Assembly: GCA_024305405.1 (NCBI GenBank)
Contig: JAKNDB010000064.1
Location: 620,001 to 684,000 of the forward strand
From: Dirofilaria immitis
Taxonomy: Eukaryota > Nematoda > Chromadorea > Rhabditida > Onchocercidae
Direction: 5' to 3'
DNA length: 64,000 nt
The translations under genes and the position numbers were made by a program. The notes beneath the pieces are model-generated. The model was given only the letters and a program-made list of their open reading frames with translations. It searched no databases and had not been told where the DNA came from. Shown piece after piece: positions 63,553 to 64,000 of the stretch; positions within the stretch are counted from its first letter, which is position 1, and each line of letters begins with the position of its first letter.

Positions 63553-64000
63553 AATATTACTACCGTATTTTTTTTTCGATAAAAATTCTTTTTCTTAATA
63601 TGCGTTTAATTCAGCATTTATTACTGTAATACCATAATGACTGATATCAATTCTTACGGTACAGAAATAATTCCTGAAAAATTCGGAATAATGGAAAAAA
63701 AAATGGGGAAAAATTAGCATACTGTTAGCAACGTTCGATTTTATTCAAATTTATTTAAAAAAAAAAAAAATTAAAATTTTCTCAATTGATTGATTTTTTT
63801 TTTAAATGAAATTATTAGGAAGGAAAAAATTAGCGCATTATATATCAATGTATGAATTATTTAAATTTATCAAAATTTTAAATAACAAATTTGAACAATC
63901 AATCCAGATGTTTAGGATTGATTTAATAATTGTAAAAAAGGATGTGAAGCAATTTTCTTCCATCATAAAATTTTTGTTACTCTTTTCCTATTCTCATCAT
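63553..64000. other. Sequence upstream of the first recognised TRA-1 exon
   Basis: AT-rich with several A/T homopolymers. It should contain the promoter, 5' UTR or a further 5' intron of the TRA-1-like gene. No exon or clear trans-splice acceptor could be identified. Confidence 0.45.

Overview
This is a eukaryotic, animal and very probably nematode window. The DNA is very AT-rich. Genes are split into many short exons whose introns end in (T)TTTCAG or (T)TTTAG. Several start codons lie just downstream of a lone 3' splice site, as expected for spliced-leader trans-splicing. The gene set includes a TRA-1/GLI-type factor of about the length of C. elegans TRA-1 and an NHL-1-type RING/B-box/NHL protein. 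The composition and long AT-rich introns would suit a filarial or other spirurine worm, but the species cannot be fixed from sequence alone.

Layout. On the + strand: an ORC4 origin-recognition subunit (775-4460), the ADAT3 subunit of the wobble-inosine tRNA deaminase (7670-10058), an AASDH/ACSF4-like adenylation-carrier-PQQ propeller enzyme (10656-19131) and an ELF/E74-class ETS transcription factor (20598-31344). On the - strand: a TRIM-NHL protein like NHL-1 (43471-34315), SRP9 of the signal recognition particle (47455-46516) and a five-zinc-finger TRA-1/GLI factor with 21 recognised coding exons (63552-50182). Exons were assembled by hand from reading phase, splice sites and family alignment recalled from memory. 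Most genes come out at, or somewhat below, the length remembered for a metazoan relative.

The most important observation is technical. Wherever a conserved reading frame breaks, bases are missing, never extra, and the break usually sits at or beside a short A or T run. It happens inside the ETS domain, the first NHL blade, a later NHL blade, the first GLI zinc finger, the segment after the last GLI finger, and SRP9. Several exon junctions in AASDH, ADAT3, ETS, NHL-1 and TRA-1 also need exactly one more base. This looks like a systematic homopolymer-deletion error in the assembly rather than six decayed genes, and it would make automatic gene models here fail.

The rest is AT-rich intergenic and intronic sequence with three minisatellites (periods about 40, 23/34 and 57 bp) and many microsatellites. 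A few coding-like patches remain unassigned (about 5.7-6.6 kb, 25.6 kb, 46.1-46.4 kb, 47.5-47.9 kb). I see no complete transposon, no rRNA, no convincing tRNA and no CRISPR array. I did not find a new multi-gene system. The genes are housekeeping (DNA replication, tRNA editing, protein targeting) and developmental regulators, with no sign that they act in one pathway.
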